NCBI GenBank assembly: GCA_021778805.1
Contig: JAJYBV010000019.1
Coordinates: forward strand, 1-43,697
DNA from: Chloroflexota bacterium
GTDB lineage: Bacteria > Chloroflexota > Ktedonobacteria > Ktedonobacterales > JACDGC01
Direction: 5' to 3'
DNA: 43,697 bases
Made by a program: the position numbers and the translations under genes. The notes under the pieces were generated by a model. The model made no database searches and was not told the origin of the DNA. It was given only the letters and a program-made list of their open reading frames with translations. Positions 42,666 through 43,697 of the stretch are shown one piece after another. Within the stretch, counting starts at the first letter, position 1; each line of letters starts with the position of its first letter.

Positions 42666-42983
42666 TAACAATTCAGCAAGGTAAAGCAAGGAATGGCTCT
42701 TTTAACCACTGCGCGGCTACAACAACCGGGATACGTAAGGGGCAACGCCCCAAAACATCTTTTTATAAAATAGCGTACCGCACAGCCACAAAAGCCGAGG
42801 ATTTGCAAGGGGTTTGGGGTGTCCTCAAATATATTTTTTATAACAAATGAAACACCGCGGTACACATGAGGTCAAACAATCCGGTCGGGGCGACCCTTGC
42901 AGTTGCCATTGCCGCCATGTTACCTATGCGGTGTGGTATCTTTTGCATTTTATGTATCTTGTCAATACCCTCCTGAATAGTTA
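42666..42983 (-). mobile_element. MITE-like repeat, copy D (reverse orientation)
   Basis: Opposite to copies A and C. The right end GAATAGTTA preceded by CCTCCT (inverted: TAACTATTCAGGAGG) closes at 42983. The left end TAACAATTCAGCAAGG begins at 42666 and is degenerate. The interior includes GTAAAGCAAGGAATGGCTCT, GGTTTGGGGTGTCCTCAAAT and AATCCGGTCGGGGCGACCCT. At about 318 bp it is longer than copy C, by an internal foldback segment. I see no clear target duplication. No coding frame. It fills the 456-bp gap with the terminator at 43018. Confidence 0.75.
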
Positions 42984-43017
42984 CATGTAAAATATGAAAT
43001 AAGAGTTATTCCTAAAC

Positions 43018-43049
43018 ATCCGGATATGGATAATTCACCATATCCGGAT
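43018..43049 (-). terminator. hairpin terminator after the 43071 gene
   Basis: ATCCGGATATGG (43018-43029) and CCATATCCGGAT (43038-43049) form a perfect 12-bp stem with an 8-base loop, 21 bp after the stop of the minus-strand gene at 43071. The T tail on that strand is weak, so it may be a processing hairpin instead. Confidence 0.6.
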
Positions 43050-43070
43050 ACTGTTGCCGATTTATGCCGG

Positions 43071-43646
43071 TTATGGCATAAACGTTAGGGTTACATAATT
43101 AAAATGACCGGTGGTCCCATCGGCTGCTCGAAAACTAATGACTGCCCCGGATATGCCGGTGGTGGTGATTCCACCATGCAACCCCGGCTCCAGCGCTTCA
43201 GCAGTTGGTATCGGAGTTATATTATTTGCTATATCTTTGCACATATCTAATTCTACCAGTTGCACTGTAATAACTCCCTGCTGGGGATTCGCCTTCAATT
43301 CTCCGCTTGAAATAAGATATACATTCCCTCCGGATATCATACCTGAGGCTCCGTTAATTATATTATATGGATAATTCATCGGTGTGCCCACTATAAACGT
43401 CGGTGTTGGCGCAACTCCCATGGTTGGAGCCGGTTCCGGACAGGATGTTGCCAATGGAGTAGGATGATTACGCTTTGTTGGTGTACCCTGATATTTGGGG
43501 AAAGCAGTGGGCAACACCTTTCCTCCGCCAGACGCCGATCCACTAAACACCGTTTGCGCCGGTTGCGCTGTTTGCGAGATAAATATGATAACTCCGATTC
43601 CCAATACCGCTATACCCAGAATAATAACTGAGATGGCTTTTTTCAT
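43071..43646 (-). CDS. secreted or anchored hypothetical protein with Pro/Thr-rich stalk
   Basis: The 191-residue protein has an N-terminal hydrophobic segment (AISVIILGIAVLGIGVIIFI) that is a signal anchor. A Pro/Thr/Gly-rich region follows (about 30-90, with CPEPAPTMGVAPTPT), then a beta-rich domain of about 100 residues (YPYNIINGASGMISGGNVYL and GGITTTGISGAVISFRAADG). There is no lipobox and no recognised domain. GGAGAAC lies before the ATG. Proteins of this style are common on the surface of Chloroflexota. The function is unknown. Confidence 0.65.
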   Translation of the reverse strand: MKKAISVIILGIAVLGIGVIIFISQTAQPAQTVFSGSASGGGKVLPTAFPKYQGTPTKRNHPTPLATSCPEPAPTMGVAPTPTFIVGTPMNYPYNIINGASGMISGGNVYLISSGELKANPQQGVITVQLVELDMCKDIANNITPIPTAEALEPGLHGGITTTGISGAVISFRAADGTTGHFNYVTLTFMP

Positions 43647-43697
43647 GCTGCTGTTCTCCTATCACTTGTGTTTTAATAACATGGCGTTGCTTGTTCA

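Overview
This window reads as a piece of chromosome from a moderately AT-rich bacterium, most likely a member of the Chloroflexota. That is an inference from gene style, not from a marker gene: Ser/Thr-kinase-like proteins with a zinc ribbon and Pro/Asn-rich linkers, lipoproteins with Thr/Ala/Pro-rich stalks, a GerMN lipoprotein, a GH114 lipoprotein, an alpha-glucan phosphorylase of the DUF3417 type, and a lone Lon protease. There is no rRNA, phage, CRISPR array or complete insertion sequence. Most genes are ordinary housekeeping genes in short operons on both strands, separated by small non-coding repeats.

Layout. 1-2736: end of an unknown gene, a possible mini membrane peptide, a kinase-like protein without catalytic residues, and an HD-domain phosphohydrolase. 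3093-7582: hotdog thioesterase, GNAT acetyltransferase, and two polytopic GT-C/GT87-like membrane proteins. 7599-7885: first copy of a MITE-like repeat. 8041-11785: CHAP-domain protein, then a promoter, an aromatic-rich leader peptide and an intrinsic terminator placed before a fused CmoA-like/AroH gene, then citrate synthase. 11860-18873: GH114 lipoprotein, a 1081-residue zinc-ribbon/pseudokinase/transmembrane/periplasmic-binding-protein fusion, and lon. 18955-21721 (minus): double-HTH regulator, LPG-synthase-like flippase and GT2 glycosyltransferase. 21900-27398: Pho-box-like repeats, then pstS-pstC-pstA-pstB-phoU-response regulator. 27434-32100: acyl-CoA dehydrogenase, a secreted protein, a nucleoside phosphorylase with a structured leader candidate, and a GerMN lipoprotein. 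32337-35460: tRNA-Thr(CGT), SRPBCC protein, a mosaic repeat, a Clp_N-domain pair, a TfoX_N protein and tRNA-Leu(CAG). 35493-43646: thpR, glucan phosphorylase, queE/queC, nrdR, a TlpA-like oxidoreductase, an MBL-fold hydrolase, two more repeat copies and a secreted protein.

The most interesting locus is 8921-10284. Residues 1-248 of the encoded protein resemble carboxy-SAM synthase CmoA, and residues 250-366 resemble AroH-type chorismate mutase with every catalytic residue present. Chorismate mutase makes prephenate and CmoA consumes prephenate, so the fusion couples two consecutive reactions. Upstream, a consensus sigma-70-type promoter drives a 27-residue leader containing Phe-Tyr-Tyr, followed by a 26-bp palindrome and a T run. 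This is the layout of transcription attenuation governed by aromatic amino acid supply. One caution is that the arginine which binds the carboxyl group in E. coli CmoA (Arg199) is replaced by Lys202.

Other points of interest are the sensor-like pseudokinase fusion at 12840-16085, a four-member repeat family with terminal inverted repeats and flanking direct repeats, and a 110-nt multi-helix element just ahead of the nucleoside phosphorylase start. All homology calls come from reading motifs by eye; no database search was run.
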